From: JAKEGN01 sp964465665
GTDB lineage: Bacteria > Pseudomonadota > Gammaproteobacteria > Steroidobacterales > Woeseiaceae
Length of the DNA: 14,129 nucleotides
Assembly: GCA_964465665.1 (NCBI GenBank)
Contig: CAYXKM010000174.1
Span: forward strand, 1 to 14,129
Reading direction: 5' to 3'
Of the stretch, positions 6,379 to 14,129 are shown piece after piece. Below the pieces are notes generated by a model. That model worked only from the letters and a program-made list of their open reading frames with translations, was not told where the DNA came from and did not search any database. Both the position numbers and the translations under genes were made by a program. Every line of letters begins with the position of its first letter. Positions within the stretch are counted from its first letter, which is position 1.

Positions 6379-9033
6379 TCACTCACCCCAGCTCTTGGTG
6401 AAATGTATGCCGATCTCGCGCGGCCGGTTGGTGAACACTCTCGCCACGTGCGGCCGACCCTCCGCTACGTTGGATGCGCCGTATTCAAACCAGCCGGTAT
6501 CGTACGTGTACTGGGCTCGCTCGTCCGTGAGATTATTGACGAAGAACGAAACGTCCCAGGTCTCGGCCTGCAGTCCGATGCGCACATCGCCAATATTGTA
6601 GGACGGAGTCTTTATCTGCAGGTTTGCATCGGTGTTGGGCAGAGGCTCGAGGATGTTGAGCGAGTCGCCCGTAAAGGACCATTGCAGACGCATATAAGCG
6701 TTCTTCTGCCCTTCCCATTGTATGGGCCAATGATACTCGGCCCATGCGGCGGCTTTCAGTTCCGGTACGAGTGGCAGGCGCAGTCCGCCGACCACCTCAT
6801 TCGGTGTCGGGTCGTCTTCGATTCCGTCAAGATCGTGGGACGAGTCCGTCTCCGCTTCCATCCATTCGGCGTTCATGCCGAGCACCCAGTGTTCGCCCAA
6901 CGCGTAATCAACCTCCACGTTGACGCCGGTGATGTGAGCTTCACCCAGGTTGGTCACGACCTGCTGCCACGGCTGGCCGCATTCACCGGGAACTTGCGTA
7001 TCCGGTGGCAGCGGGTCGCCATTGGCATCGCGGCATATTTCACTCGAGGGATCAACCAGCTCCAACTGGTAGTCGCTCCAGGCCATGTGGTACACGGTGG
7101 TGTTGAACCGGCCCGCGCCCTCCGCAAACATCGACTTGAAACCGAATTCGTAATTGTCCATGAGATCGGATTCGTAAGTGGCGGGGAAGAACGGTTCACC
7201 GCGTGTACGGTTGATGCCGCCCGGTCGTTTGCCTCGTGTATAAAGTCCGTAAACCATCTTGTTGTCAGCGAACGAGTAACTCAGGCTGATCTTGGGAATG
7301 AATTCCTCGTCGGTGCCTTCACGTCCCGGAACCACGCCATTGTTCGCGATTCGCGCTGCACGAAGCACCGGATCGTTGACCGACGGTTCACCGGCATTGC
7401 CGGGGCCGCCCGGGTTGTTGACGAAGTAGCGGTTGGTATTGCTACGGTCGTAGTATCGCCCGCCGACGGTCAGGTCGATCTGGTCGTTGACGTGCCAGGT
7501 GACCTCGCCGAACGCCGCTTTCTGTTCCCAGTCGGTCTCGTTCTCGGAGTACCAGTGCGAGGTGGTACCGTCCAAAGTGATCGGGGTGCCATAGTACTTC
7601 GAGAAGTACCATTCCCAGTAATTGCGCGAGATAGACTGCGCATACGCGTTTTCCAGGCCGTCTCCGCCCGTAGTGGCATTCGCAAACTGGGACTGCCAGT
7701 CATCATTACTGGATTCGTAGAACAGACCAACCAGCCAGTCAATCGTATCGCCCTGGCTCGAGAGACGGATTTCCTGGGTGAACTTGTCCTGCTGCGCGTC
7801 AAGGAATGAACCATTGAACGAATCGGAATCAACACTCGTACCATGGCAGTACACCGGGTACCAGACGATGTAACCGGTGTCCGGGTTAGCCCAGTAGTCA
7901 GGGAAATCGGCAAGTGTATAGGCGCTGTCGTGGCAGTACGATGCCGTCCAGTAGTGCGCATAGGCGGTGACATCCACCAGATAGCGGGTTTCCCGATCGT
8001 AATACGAGGTCGCCGACACCAGCTGCGCGAAGCCCAAGTCGCCCTCGATGGTCAGCGAATACAGATCGTACTTGTCTTCGCTGAATTCGTCATGAAAGCG
8101 AATGGTCTGCAGATCGCCGACGTAAGGATCGTAATAGTTGTCCGCGCCGGAATCGGTGGTCTGGTGGCCGATCGAGACCGTTGCCGCCCAGTTATCGGTC
8201 ATGTCCCAGCGCAACGCCGCGCGGCCGCCGTAGGTTTCGGAATCGTTCCAGCGGTCTTCGACCGACTTGCTGTTATCCAGGGTGCCGAAACCCGCAGGAT
8301 AGAAGGGGGCATTCCCATAGAGGTTCGTATCTTTCAGCGCTCCGGTGTCAGGCGTGTGGCCAAAGATGTTGTCGATGAATCCGCCGTCCCTGTCGTTGTA
8401 GCCGACCAACCGCAACGCCAGCTTGTCTTCCATCAGCGGCAGATTGAAGACCAGGGAACCGCGATAACTCAGGTCACTGTCGTCGCCACCGCGGACTTCG
8501 CCATCGAGTATCGCTTCGAACTGACTCGTATCCGGTTTGTTGGTGACGATGCGCATCGTGCCGGCCTGCGCATCGGATCCGTACAATGTTCCTTGAGGTC
8601 CGGACAATGCTTCCACGCGCTCGACGTCGACCAGGCGCACGCTAGGCTGACTGCCCGTAGTGGTTATGGAAATTTCATCGAGATAAACGGATGAGGTCGA
8701 CTGCGCAATATAGCCCGGCCCGGTGATGGCGCCGCGGAATATGACCGTGCTCGAACTGTTACTGTAGGTCACGACGTTCACGGAAGGAATGAAGCGCGCG
8801 TAATCCTCCATCGCTTTTGCACCCATGGCTTTGAGGGCGTCCTGCGAAAGTGCCTGGATTGCGATGGGGATTTCCTGCGCGGATTCGGATCGTTTTCGCG
8901 CAGTAACTACGATCTCTTCGAGCGTCCCCTGGCTTCCGGATTCAGTTTCCTGGCCGATAGCCATTCCCGGATTGAGTGCGGCAGCCACGGCTGCGGCAAC
9001 GGGTGTGATCGTCAGTTTTGATGCTGCCTGCAT
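6379..9033 (-). CDS. TonB-dependent outer-membrane receptor
   Basis: This 884-residue protein is a TonB-dependent receptor that imports a ligand across the outer membrane using energy from TonB-ExbBD. Seen: a signal peptide (about 1-27); a TonB box EEIVVTARKR (39-48); a plug domain with the usual VERVEALSGPQGTLYGSDAQAGTMRI-type segment split around residues 137-162; and a long beta-barrel rich in aromatic strands. The ATG is supported by GGGGGA seven bases upstream. The barrel ends ...FTKSWGE, not with a terminal aromatic residue as is usual. The only cysteines I see form two local pairs, C367/C396 and C667/C685, both in loop-like stretches. No siderophore, vitamin B12 or sugar gene is adjacent, so the ligand is unknown. 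A TPR-sulfotransferase gene lies upstream on the same strand 231 bases away, so a shared transcript is possible but unproven. Confidence 0.95.
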   Translation of the reverse strand: MQAASKLTITPVAAAVAAALNPGMAIGQETESGSQGTLEEIVVTARKRSESAQEIPIAIQALSQDALKAMGAKAMEDYARFIPSVNVVTYSNSSSTVIFRGAITGPGYIAQSTSSVYLDEISITTTGSQPSVRLVDVERVEALSGPQGTLYGSDAQAGTMRIVTNKPDTSQFEAILDGEVRGGDDSDLSYRGSLVFNLPLMEDKLALRLVGYNDRDGGFIDNIFGHTPDTGALKDTNLYGNAPFYPAGFGTLDNSKSVEDRWNDSETYGGRAALRWDMTDNWAATVSIGHQTTDSGADNYYDPYVGDLQTIRFHDEFSEDKYDLYSLTIEGDLGFAQLVSATSYYDRETRYLVDVTAYAHYWTASYCHDSAYTLADFPDYWANPDTGYIVWYPVYCHGTSVDSDSFNGSFLDAQQDKFTQEIRLSSQGDTIDWLVGLFYESSNDDWQSQFANATTGGDGLENAYAQSISRNYWEWYFSKYYGTPITLDGTTSHWYSENETDWEQKAAFGEVTWHVNDQIDLTVGGRYYDRSNTNRYFVNNPGGPGNAGEPSVNDPVLRAARIANNGVVPGREGTDEEFIPKISLSYSFADNKMVYGLYTRGKRPGGINRTRGEPFFPATYESDLMDNYEFGFKSMFAEGAGRFNTTVYHMAWSDYQLELVDPSSEICRDANGDPLPPDTQVPGECGQPWQQVVTNLGEAHITGVNVEVDYALGEHWVLGMNAEWMEAETDSSHDLDGIEDDPTPNEVVGGLRLPLVPELKAAAWAEYHWPIQWEGQKNAYMRLQWSFTGDSLNILEPLPNTDANLQIKTPSYNIGDVRIGLQAETWDVSFFVNNLTDERAQYTYDTGWFEYGASNVAEGRPHVARVFTNRPREIGIHFTKSWGE

Positions 9034-9264
9034 AAAGCTATCCCCCGAAGTTATGCGGATGCCGGTCGTGGTTTCTACACATATAGACCTTTCAGAATTT
9101 ATTGCAGTTACCGGTTAACTACAAGCGGCGGTCAAATCGCGTCTGGGAACCAGCCAAGGTGTTGCAATCGGGCAACAGCGATTTCCGGTCCCGACTTCCT
9201 CGCACAGGGCAACCTGCGGGCAAATATGGCAAAAAAAGCCCGTTCTGAATTGAAAATCAAGGTG
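9034..9264. other. Intergenic region upstream of the TonB-dependent receptor gene
   Basis: No gene is seen in these 231 bases. A weak leftward sigma-70-like pair can be drawn: TTGTAG (9124-9119), a 17-base spacer and TAAATT (9101-9096). A small hairpin TGTTGC-AATCGG-GCAACA lies at 9160-9177. There is no good terminator for the upstream sulfotransferase gene; an A7 run next to GCCC (about 9232-9242) does not form a classic stem plus U-tract. Confidence 0.35.
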
Positions 9265-11334
9265 TTATGTTGACTTTTGTTGCTTCTGCAACGGTATCGA
9301 CGGCCTGGACGCGTCAGGCAGGGCCGAGAGCAGCGGTTCCAGTATGTGAACCAGCGTATCGAGATGGGGTTCGTAGTTGCGCCACCGCTCGAGCGAACTC
9401 GAGTATATCGGTTGACGTACCTGTTCCGAACTCGCGGTTTTCACGGCGCGTTTTGTTTCATGGAAAGTGAGGCAGGCTTCCTCGAACGGCAGGCCGCAGA
9501 AATCCAGCAGCCGTCGAACCGCTGTTTCGAGATCGGAAACCACGTCTTCGTATTGCACATCGAGCACGAAACCCGGCATGACGGAATGCCAGTGATCCAT
9601 GAGTCGCTGGTACTGAAGGTAATATTCGCCGAGTTCGGTCATTTCGTAAGTGAAGGGCTGGCCGCTCGCAAACAATTGCTTGTAAGCGCCGAGGCAACTG
9701 TCGAGCGGGTGCCGGCGGGCATTGATGACCTTTGCATTCGGCATGGCGAGTTTAACGACGCCGGCAAAAATGAAATTGTTCGGGTTCTTGTCAACGAAAA
9801 ACGGCGCGCCTTGACGATATCGTGCGGTCCGCTTCAGGTATTCCTGCCCGATGTGTGACCACCCGGCTGTCCGGGTCTTGCCAAGGAACTCCGGAAACCT
9901 TTCCTGGTTGCGCGCACGTCGCCTGAGCGTTTGCACGGAACGTGTCAGGTCACCGAGCTCGTGCGTGGCATCGACCTGGCTGTGGCTGGCGAGTATCTGT
10001 TCGAGCAGGGTCGAACCCGAACGCGGCAACCCGACAATCAGTATCGGTGTCGGTTGCACCGGATCAGCACTCGTCTGCGCGAGAAACTCCTTACTGAACA
10101 TCTCGATGACCCGGTCGTGAGTGCTCTCCGTGTCCACGGGATCGTAGGACTCGGACAGCCGACGGATGCGGTTGCATTGCTCGAAATGCGAGAAAGCGCG
10201 GTCGAAATTTCTCCTGGCTTCGTTTGCGAAGCCCAGAGCGTTGTGGACCTGCGCGCGGGACAGGTCGGACAAATGCTCGTCCTCGAGCAATGCTTCCATC
10301 GCCGCCACTTCCGTATCCGCGAAACAAAATGTCTTGAGATTCGCCAGGCTCCAGTACGCCTCGGCGTGATCCGGCCGGGCTGCGATGGCTGCACGATATT
10401 GCGCAATGGCCTCGTCCTGCTGGCCGATAGTCTTCAGATGGTGTGCCATGCTGCACATGGCACCCGCTCGCTCCGGGGACGCGGCGATGGCTTTCCGGTA
10501 CATCCCGATGGCGTCTTCGTGACGGCCAGCGAGGCCAATGACGCTCGCATACAGCATGTGGGATTCGGCGACGTCCGGCGCCAGTTCCATTACGCGGGTC
10601 GCGCTGGCGATAGCGTCCTCGATCTTGTCGAGCTCCCGCTGCACGTTGGCAAGGTCTGCCCAGGCGCGCAGGTAGTCGGGGGCCATCTGCACCGCCCTCT
10701 GCAAGAACACTTCTGCTTCGCGATATCGCTCGTGTGTCACCGCGACGCCGGCAAGCAGGCGTGCGGCTTCGACGTGATCGGGATCTTTTTTCAGGATCTC
10801 GCGATAGATTTTTTCGGCTTTGTCCGGCGACCCGTCGCGCACGTGCTGCTCGGCCTCGCGAATCTCGGCCCCGAATGCCATAAGGCTGCGCGGTGCGCGC
10901 AACTGCGTTGGGGCTGATTGGGCCGCTCGCGCCGCGATTTCACTCGCCAGTTCTCTTGCCCTGTCGATTTTGCTGAGCGTTGCGGGACGGGCCGGATCGA
11001 GGCGCAGCGCTTTCTCGTAAGCACTGACAGCAAGCTCGGCCCGGCCGGTCGCGAACAGAAGATCGCCGTACGCATCATGCGCATTCGCAAATTCCGGATG
11101 CAGGCGGATTGCTTCCTCCGCATGCTTGCCCGATTCCTCGAATCGTCGCAACGCCAGGCTGGCCCTAGCAGCGACGTACAGGAGGTTTGCATCGTCCGGA
11201 AACTCCTTCAGCGCTTCATGGCAAAGACCGGCCGCCGCCGCAGCATCGCCCGATCGGAGCCGCGCCTGCGCCCGGTCGAAGATCTCGCGCTGGCGTGTCA
11301 GATCGGGAATGGTATTGCTCCTGGCGAAAGGCAT
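9265..11334 (-). CDS. TPR-repeat sulfotransferase
   Basis: A two-part protein: about 400 N-terminal residues of tetratricopeptide repeats followed by a PAPS-dependent sulfotransferase domain of the Sulfotransfer_3 / protein-tyrosine-sulfotransferase-like type. It would move sulfate from PAPS to an unknown acceptor. Seen (numbered from the ATG at 11334, 689 residues): TPR-like units with A-x-x-x-Y-x-x-A-I/L and D/P-x-x-A patterns from about 20 to 370; the 5'-phosphosulfate loop GLPRSGST (435-442); the likely catalytic E459 in THELGDL; VDKNPNNF (515-522); and the 3'-phosphate motif RRHPLDSCLGAY (540-551). An in-frame TTG at 11343 would add three residues; neither start has a clear Shine-Dalgarno, and ATG is preferred. 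No signal peptide. It is divergent from the MetF-like gene and a clear paralogue of the protein at 12356. Confidence 0.9.
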   Translation of the reverse strand: MPFARSNTIPDLTRQREIFDRAQARLRSGDAAAAAGLCHEALKEFPDDANLLYVAARASLALRRFEESGKHAEEAIRLHPEFANAHDAYGDLLFATGRAELAVSAYEKALRLDPARPATLSKIDRARELASEIAARAAQSAPTQLRAPRSLMAFGAEIREAEQHVRDGSPDKAEKIYREILKKDPDHVEAARLLAGVAVTHERYREAEVFLQRAVQMAPDYLRAWADLANVQRELDKIEDAIASATRVMELAPDVAESHMLYASVIGLAGRHEDAIGMYRKAIAASPERAGAMCSMAHHLKTIGQQDEAIAQYRAAIAARPDHAEAYWSLANLKTFCFADTEVAAMEALLEDEHLSDLSRAQVHNALGFANEARRNFDRAFSHFEQCNRIRRLSESYDPVDTESTHDRVIEMFSKEFLAQTSADPVQPTPILIVGLPRSGSTLLEQILASHSQVDATHELGDLTRSVQTLRRRARNQERFPEFLGKTRTAGWSHIGQEYLKRTARYRQGAPFFVDKNPNNFIFAGVVKLAMPNAKVINARRHPLDSCLGAYKQLFASGQPFTYEMTELGEYYLQYQRLMDHWHSVMPGFVLDVQYEDVVSDLETAVRRLLDFCGLPFEEACLTFHETKRAVKTASSEQVRQPIYSSSLERWRNYEPHLDTLVHILEPLLSALPDASRPSIPLQKQQKST

Positions 11335-11399
11335 GGCAGTCAAAGTTCAACACAGGTCAAATGGCGATGCCAGTCATGTGAAACCATGGAATAATCGTT
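11335..11399. promoter_or_regulatory. Very short divergent promoter region
   Basis: Only 65 bases separate the starts of the leftward TPR-sulfotransferase and the rightward MetF-like gene, so their promoters must overlap or lie inside coding sequence. A small inverted repeat TGGC-GAT-GCCA is at 11362-11372. No convincing promoter hexamer pair was found. Confidence 0.35.
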
Positions 11400-12356
11400 T
11401 TGACAATTAGGTGCCGACTCCTGTCGTCACTGCGGCCCAACACAAGCAACCTGGCAGACAATTTGAAGAACTTTAAAGACGCGACCCGTACGACAGACTT
11501 CGCTGTTTCCTCGGAAATATTCCTGAAACCCGAGACTAACCCGGAGATGATTCGCGAAGCTGCGGAACTGCTCAGGAACCATGTCAGTGGCGTACTGGTT
11601 ACCGATAACCAGTTCGGCCAGTTGCACATGTCGACGCTGGCTGCGGCCACCCTGTTGATCCGCAATGGTGTGGACCCGATCGTGCAGCTTGCGTGCCGTA
11701 ATCGCAACCGGATCGCGCTGTTGAGCGAATTGCTCGGTGCCGCGGCTCTCGGTGTCACCAGCCTCATGCTGATTCGCGGCGATCGGGTTCCCGATGGCTT
11801 CAAGCCGAGGCCCAAGGCAGTTCTGGACGTCAATGCGACCGAGCTCATTGCCACCGCATCGAAAATGAAGAACGACGATCGATTGAGAATTCTGCCGGAC
11901 TTCTTCATTGGCGGGCTTGTGACACCACATGCCCCGAAAGCCGGCTGGAATCCGGAGAAACTGCGCAAGAAAGTCGATGCCGGAGCGCAGTTCGTACAGA
12001 CTCATATTTGCATGAACATCCCGTTGTTGCGAACTTATATGAAACACCTCGTGGCCACCGGGCTGCTGCGGCGCTTGAACATCTTTGTCTCGCTCGCGAT
12101 TCCTGGCTCGGCCGACGACGCACGTTGGCTGGCCGAGCAGCGGCCGAACATCAAGATTCCCGACGAGATCATCCGCCGTATCGGACAGGCCGCAGACGCT
12201 GAACACGAAAGCGTGCGCATCTGCACCGAGCAACTGCAGCAACTCGCGGAAATTCCGGGTGTTGCCGGCGCCCACCTGGTGGCGACGCGGAATCTTGCGA
12301 CCATCCCGGCAGCGATCGATGCGGCCGGTTTATACAGGGGAGCGCCGACACCCTGA
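11400..12356 (+). CDS. Methylenetetrahydrofolate reductase (MetF) family protein
   Basis: This 318-residue TIM-barrel flavoprotein-family member resembles 5,10-methylenetetrahydrofolate reductase, which uses FAD and NAD(P)H to make methyl-tetrahydrofolate. Seen: E39 in AVSSEIFLKPET, at the place of the FEFFPPRT glutamate of E. coli MetF; VTDNQFGQLHMS; an ACRNRNRIALLSELLGAAAL block; D128 in LIRGDR, the flavin-contacting aspartate; GAQFVQTHICM (195-205); and the final GVAGAHLV. In E. coli the corresponding TQ carries the folate-binding Gln183; here it reads TH (H202), so activity on folate is not assured. The start is uncertain: TTG at 11400 gives a family-like N-terminus, a second TTG at 11463 is possible, and no ATG is available upstream before an in-frame stop. 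Its stop overlaps the ATG of the next gene (TGATG), so the two are translationally linked. Confidence 0.85.
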   Translation: MTIRCRLLSSLRPNTSNLADNLKNFKDATRTTDFAVSSEIFLKPETNPEMIREAAELLRNHVSGVLVTDNQFGQLHMSTLAAATLLIRNGVDPIVQLACRNRNRIALLSELLGAAALGVTSLMLIRGDRVPDGFKPRPKAVLDVNATELIATASKMKNDDRLRILPDFFIGGLVTPHAPKAGWNPEKLRKKVDAGAQFVQTHICMNIPLLRTYMKHLVATGLLRRLNIFVSLAIPGSADDARWLAEQRPNIKIPDEIIRRIGQAADAEHESVRICTEQLQQLAEIPGVAGAHLVATRNLATIPAAIDAAGLYRGAPTP

Positions 12357-14129
12357 TGGCAATGGATTTGAATGCAAAATCGGCATTCGACAGCGCGTAC
12401 TCGCTGATAGCCTCCGGCCGGATCGAGGATGCGGAGCAGTCATGCAGGGAATCGCTTCGGCGGCTGCCGGGAGATGTCAACTTGCTCGGATTGCTCGGCG
12501 CCATATTGCTGAAAAGCGGCCGGACGGACGAAGCGAAGCCCGTATTGCAAAAAACCATTGCGCTGGAACCGGCCTTTGCAAAACCGCATGAGGATCTCGG
12601 CACTTTGTATTTGCAACAGGACAAACCTGCGAATGCCGTGACCTCATTCGAGACCGCCGCCCGGCTCGATCCACACCAGCCTTCGGCGCTACTGGGCCTT
12701 GCAACGGCGCTCGCTCGCTGCGGCCGCCACGCTGAAGCCGAAGCCGCGCAGGAACGGTTTCTCGAGTTGTCGCCGGCCGGCAAGGCGCTGGCCGAAGCAA
12801 CACAACTGCGACTGGCCGGTCAACCCAAACAGGCCGAAAAAATCTGCGGTGAGATCCTGAGCGAGGATTCGAAAAACATCCGTGCCCTGCGACTGCTGGC
12901 AAGAATTGCGAGTGACGACGAACGTTACGCCGCTGCCGAAGGATTGCTGCGCAGGATTCTGAGCTGTGCGCCGGAATTCCAGCCGGGGTGGAGCGACCTT
13001 GCCCGTTTTCTCGTGGAACGCAGCCGCTTCCACGAGGCTGTGCCCCTGTTCGAAAGAGCCATCGAGTTGCGATCTGCGCAAGCCGATCTGCACCGCATGC
13101 TGGCGGACACCCTGTCGATAATCAACCGGCCGGCGGAGGCCTTGCGCAGTTACGAAAGATGCCTGCAGCTGACTCCCGGACATATACCGGCGTTGATGGG
13201 GCGAGGCCACATGCTGCGCATACTCGGAAAGAGCGATGCAGCCATTTCGTCCTACCGGGAATGCACACGGCTTCAGGCGGATTTCGGCGAGGCCTGGTGG
13301 AGCCTTGCAAGCATCCGGGGATACGGTTTCTCGGCAGCGGACAAGGAGCAAATGGTGGCGCTGCTGTTGCGCGCGGACATCGAAGTTCAATCCCGTATCG
13401 CTTTGCACTTCGCGCTCGCACGGGCGTTTGAGGGCGACAACGATTTCGAGATGGCGTGGGAACACTATGCGAAGGGCAATGCCGCCAGGCGCCGGACCGT
13501 AAGTTACGACCCTGTCGAAACGGCCGCGCAGAATGATGCACGTATCCGGGTATTCAGCCGCGACATGTTGCAGCGACTTACCGCCGGACCCGCTGAAGTG
13601 GCGGCGGATGCCATACCCCTGTTCATCGTCGGTGTGCCCCGCTCCGGCTCGACGCTGATCGAGCAGATCCTCGCCAGCCACAGCCAGGTCAAAGGTTGCG
13701 GTGAGCTCCCGTACATCACGATGCTCTCGGCGATGCTCGACAAAAAGGATATCCACGGCGAAAAGTACCCGGGGATCCTTTTGACAACGCGGCGGGACGA
13801 ACTGCTGAAACTTGGCAACGACTATCTGCGGCTGAGTGCCGCCCATCATGGCGGCGCCACAGGGTTCTTTACCGACAAGATGCCGGTCAATTTCCAGCAT
13901 GTCGGACTGATACACCTGATGCTGCCGCAGGCGATCATTATCGATGCGCGGCGCAACGCGATGGACACCTGTGTCGGAAATTTCCGGCAACTGTTTGCGC
14001 AAGGCAAGAACCAGTCCTACGACCTGCTGGAGCTCGGCGAGTACTACCTCGAATACCGCAGGCTCATGGATCACTGGGAAGCGGTACTGCCCGGGAGGGT
14101 GTTGAAAGTCCAGTACGAGGATGTGGTGC
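12356..14129 (+). CDS. TPR-repeat sulfotransferase, 3' end missing
   Basis: Starts with ATG in a TGATG overlap with the MetF-like gene and runs open for 591 codons to the window edge. A purine stretch AGGGGAG (12336-12342) lies somewhat far upstream, and a second ATG follows at 12362. Residues 1 to about 380 are TPR-like helical repeats (for example DEAKPVLQKTIALEPAFAKPHEDL split over two helices). The sulfotransferase domain shows the PAPS loop GVPRSGST (426-433), likely catalytic E450 (GCGELPY), TDKMPVNF (506-513) and RRNAMDTCVGNF (532-543). It shares with the protein at 9265 the linker SYDPV-T, the LGEYYL-Y-RLMDHW block and the VQYEDVV ending, so the two are paralogues. The 3'-phosphate motif departs from the usual R-H/N-P: it reads RNAMD. 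Roughly the last 90 residues are missing. No signal peptide; cytoplasmic. The acceptor is unknown. Confidence 0.9.
   Translation, partial: MAMDLNAKSAFDSAYSLIASGRIEDAEQSCRESLRRLPGDVNLLGLLGAILLKSGRTDEAKPVLQKTIALEPAFAKPHEDLGTLYLQQDKPANAVTSFETAARLDPHQPSALLGLATALARCGRHAEAEAAQERFLELSPAGKALAEATQLRLAGQPKQAEKICGEILSEDSKNIRALRLLARIASDDERYAAAEGLLRRILSCAPEFQPGWSDLARFLVERSRFHEAVPLFERAIELRSAQADLHRMLADTLSIINRPAEALRSYERCLQLTPGHIPALMGRGHMLRILGKSDAAISSYRECTRLQADFGEAWWSLASIRGYGFSAADKEQMVALLLRADIEVQSRIALHFALARAFEGDNDFEMAWEHYAKGNAARRRTVSYDPVETAAQNDARIRVFSRDMLQRLTAGPAEVAADAIPLFIVGVPRSGSTLIEQILASHSQVKGCGELPYITMLSAMLDKKDIHGEKYPGILLTTRRDELLKLGNDYLRLSAAHHGGATGFFTDKMPVNFQHVGLIHLMLPQAIIIDARRNAMDTCVGNFRQLFAQGKNQSYDLLELGEYYLEYRRLMDHWEAVLPGRVLKVQYEDVV

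Noticed and set aside
6403..7809. A 468-codon open frame on the + strand
   Set aside because: It is antisense to the TonB-dependent receptor gene, shows no family motif, and reflects the codon bias of the true gene on the other strand. The same applies to 7843-8694.
9220..9245. A possible terminator with A7 between GGGC and GCCC
   Set aside because: The A/T run lies inside the would-be loop and not after a stem, so it does not fit an intrinsic terminator on either strand.
9931..10917. A 328-codon open frame on the + strand
   Set aside because: It is antisense to the first TPR-sulfotransferase gene and has no recognisable domain.
11400..11405. A perfect TTGACA hexamer, as a -35 box
   Set aside because: No -10-like hexamer lies 16-18 bases downstream (the site reads GTCGTC), and it coincides with the likely TTG start of the MetF-like gene.
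12689..14074. A 461-codon open frame on the - strand
   Set aside because: It is antisense to the second TPR-sulfotransferase gene, which has clear PAPS-binding motifs and reads without a stop in its own frame.

Overview
The window holds eight protein-coding genes, six complete and two cut by the window ends. It is GC-rich with dense coding. A large TonB-dependent receptor, a lipoprotein with a lipobox, Sec-type signal peptides and REP-type palindromes point to a Gram-negative proteobacterium. The two TPR-sulfotransferases and the REP style make a free-living, probably marine, gammaproteobacterium the best guess, but no rRNA or marker gene confirms it.

Left part (1-3752): a truncated amidohydrolase-3 (YtcJ-like) lipoprotein gene runs leftward off the edge. 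A 156-base gap separates it from a rightward two-gene operon: a secreted alkaline-phosphatase-superfamily hydrolase and, overlapping it by four bases, a PuuB/DAO-type FAD-dependent amine oxidoreductase. The 198-base gap after the operon lies between converging genes and carries two REP-like palindromes.

Middle part (3951-9033): a periplasmic serine beta-lactamase-family (class C/NylB-like) hydrolase points left. It is divergent from a gene for a probable six-bladed beta-propeller protein of unknown function. The 115 bases between them contain a repeated TTGCG/CGCAA motif, including a 10-bp inverted repeat. The propeller gene converges on a TonB-dependent outer-membrane receptor gene. Between these two sit a 79-base MITE-like element with 19-bp perfect inverted arms and a strong bidirectional terminator.

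Right part (9265-14129): two related TPR-sulfotransferase proteins flank a gene of the methylenetetrahydrofolate reductase (MetF) family. One TPR-sulfotransferase points left, with the receptor gene downstream on the same strand. The MetF-like gene points right and its stop codon overlaps the start of the second TPR-sulfotransferase (cut by the window end), so these two are probably co-translated.

No complete, recognisable new defence or mobile system is visible, and no rRNA, tRNA, CRISPR array or transposase gene was found. The least explained parts are the sulfotransferase/MetF-like cluster, the His-rich propeller protein, and the two kinds of small palindromic element.
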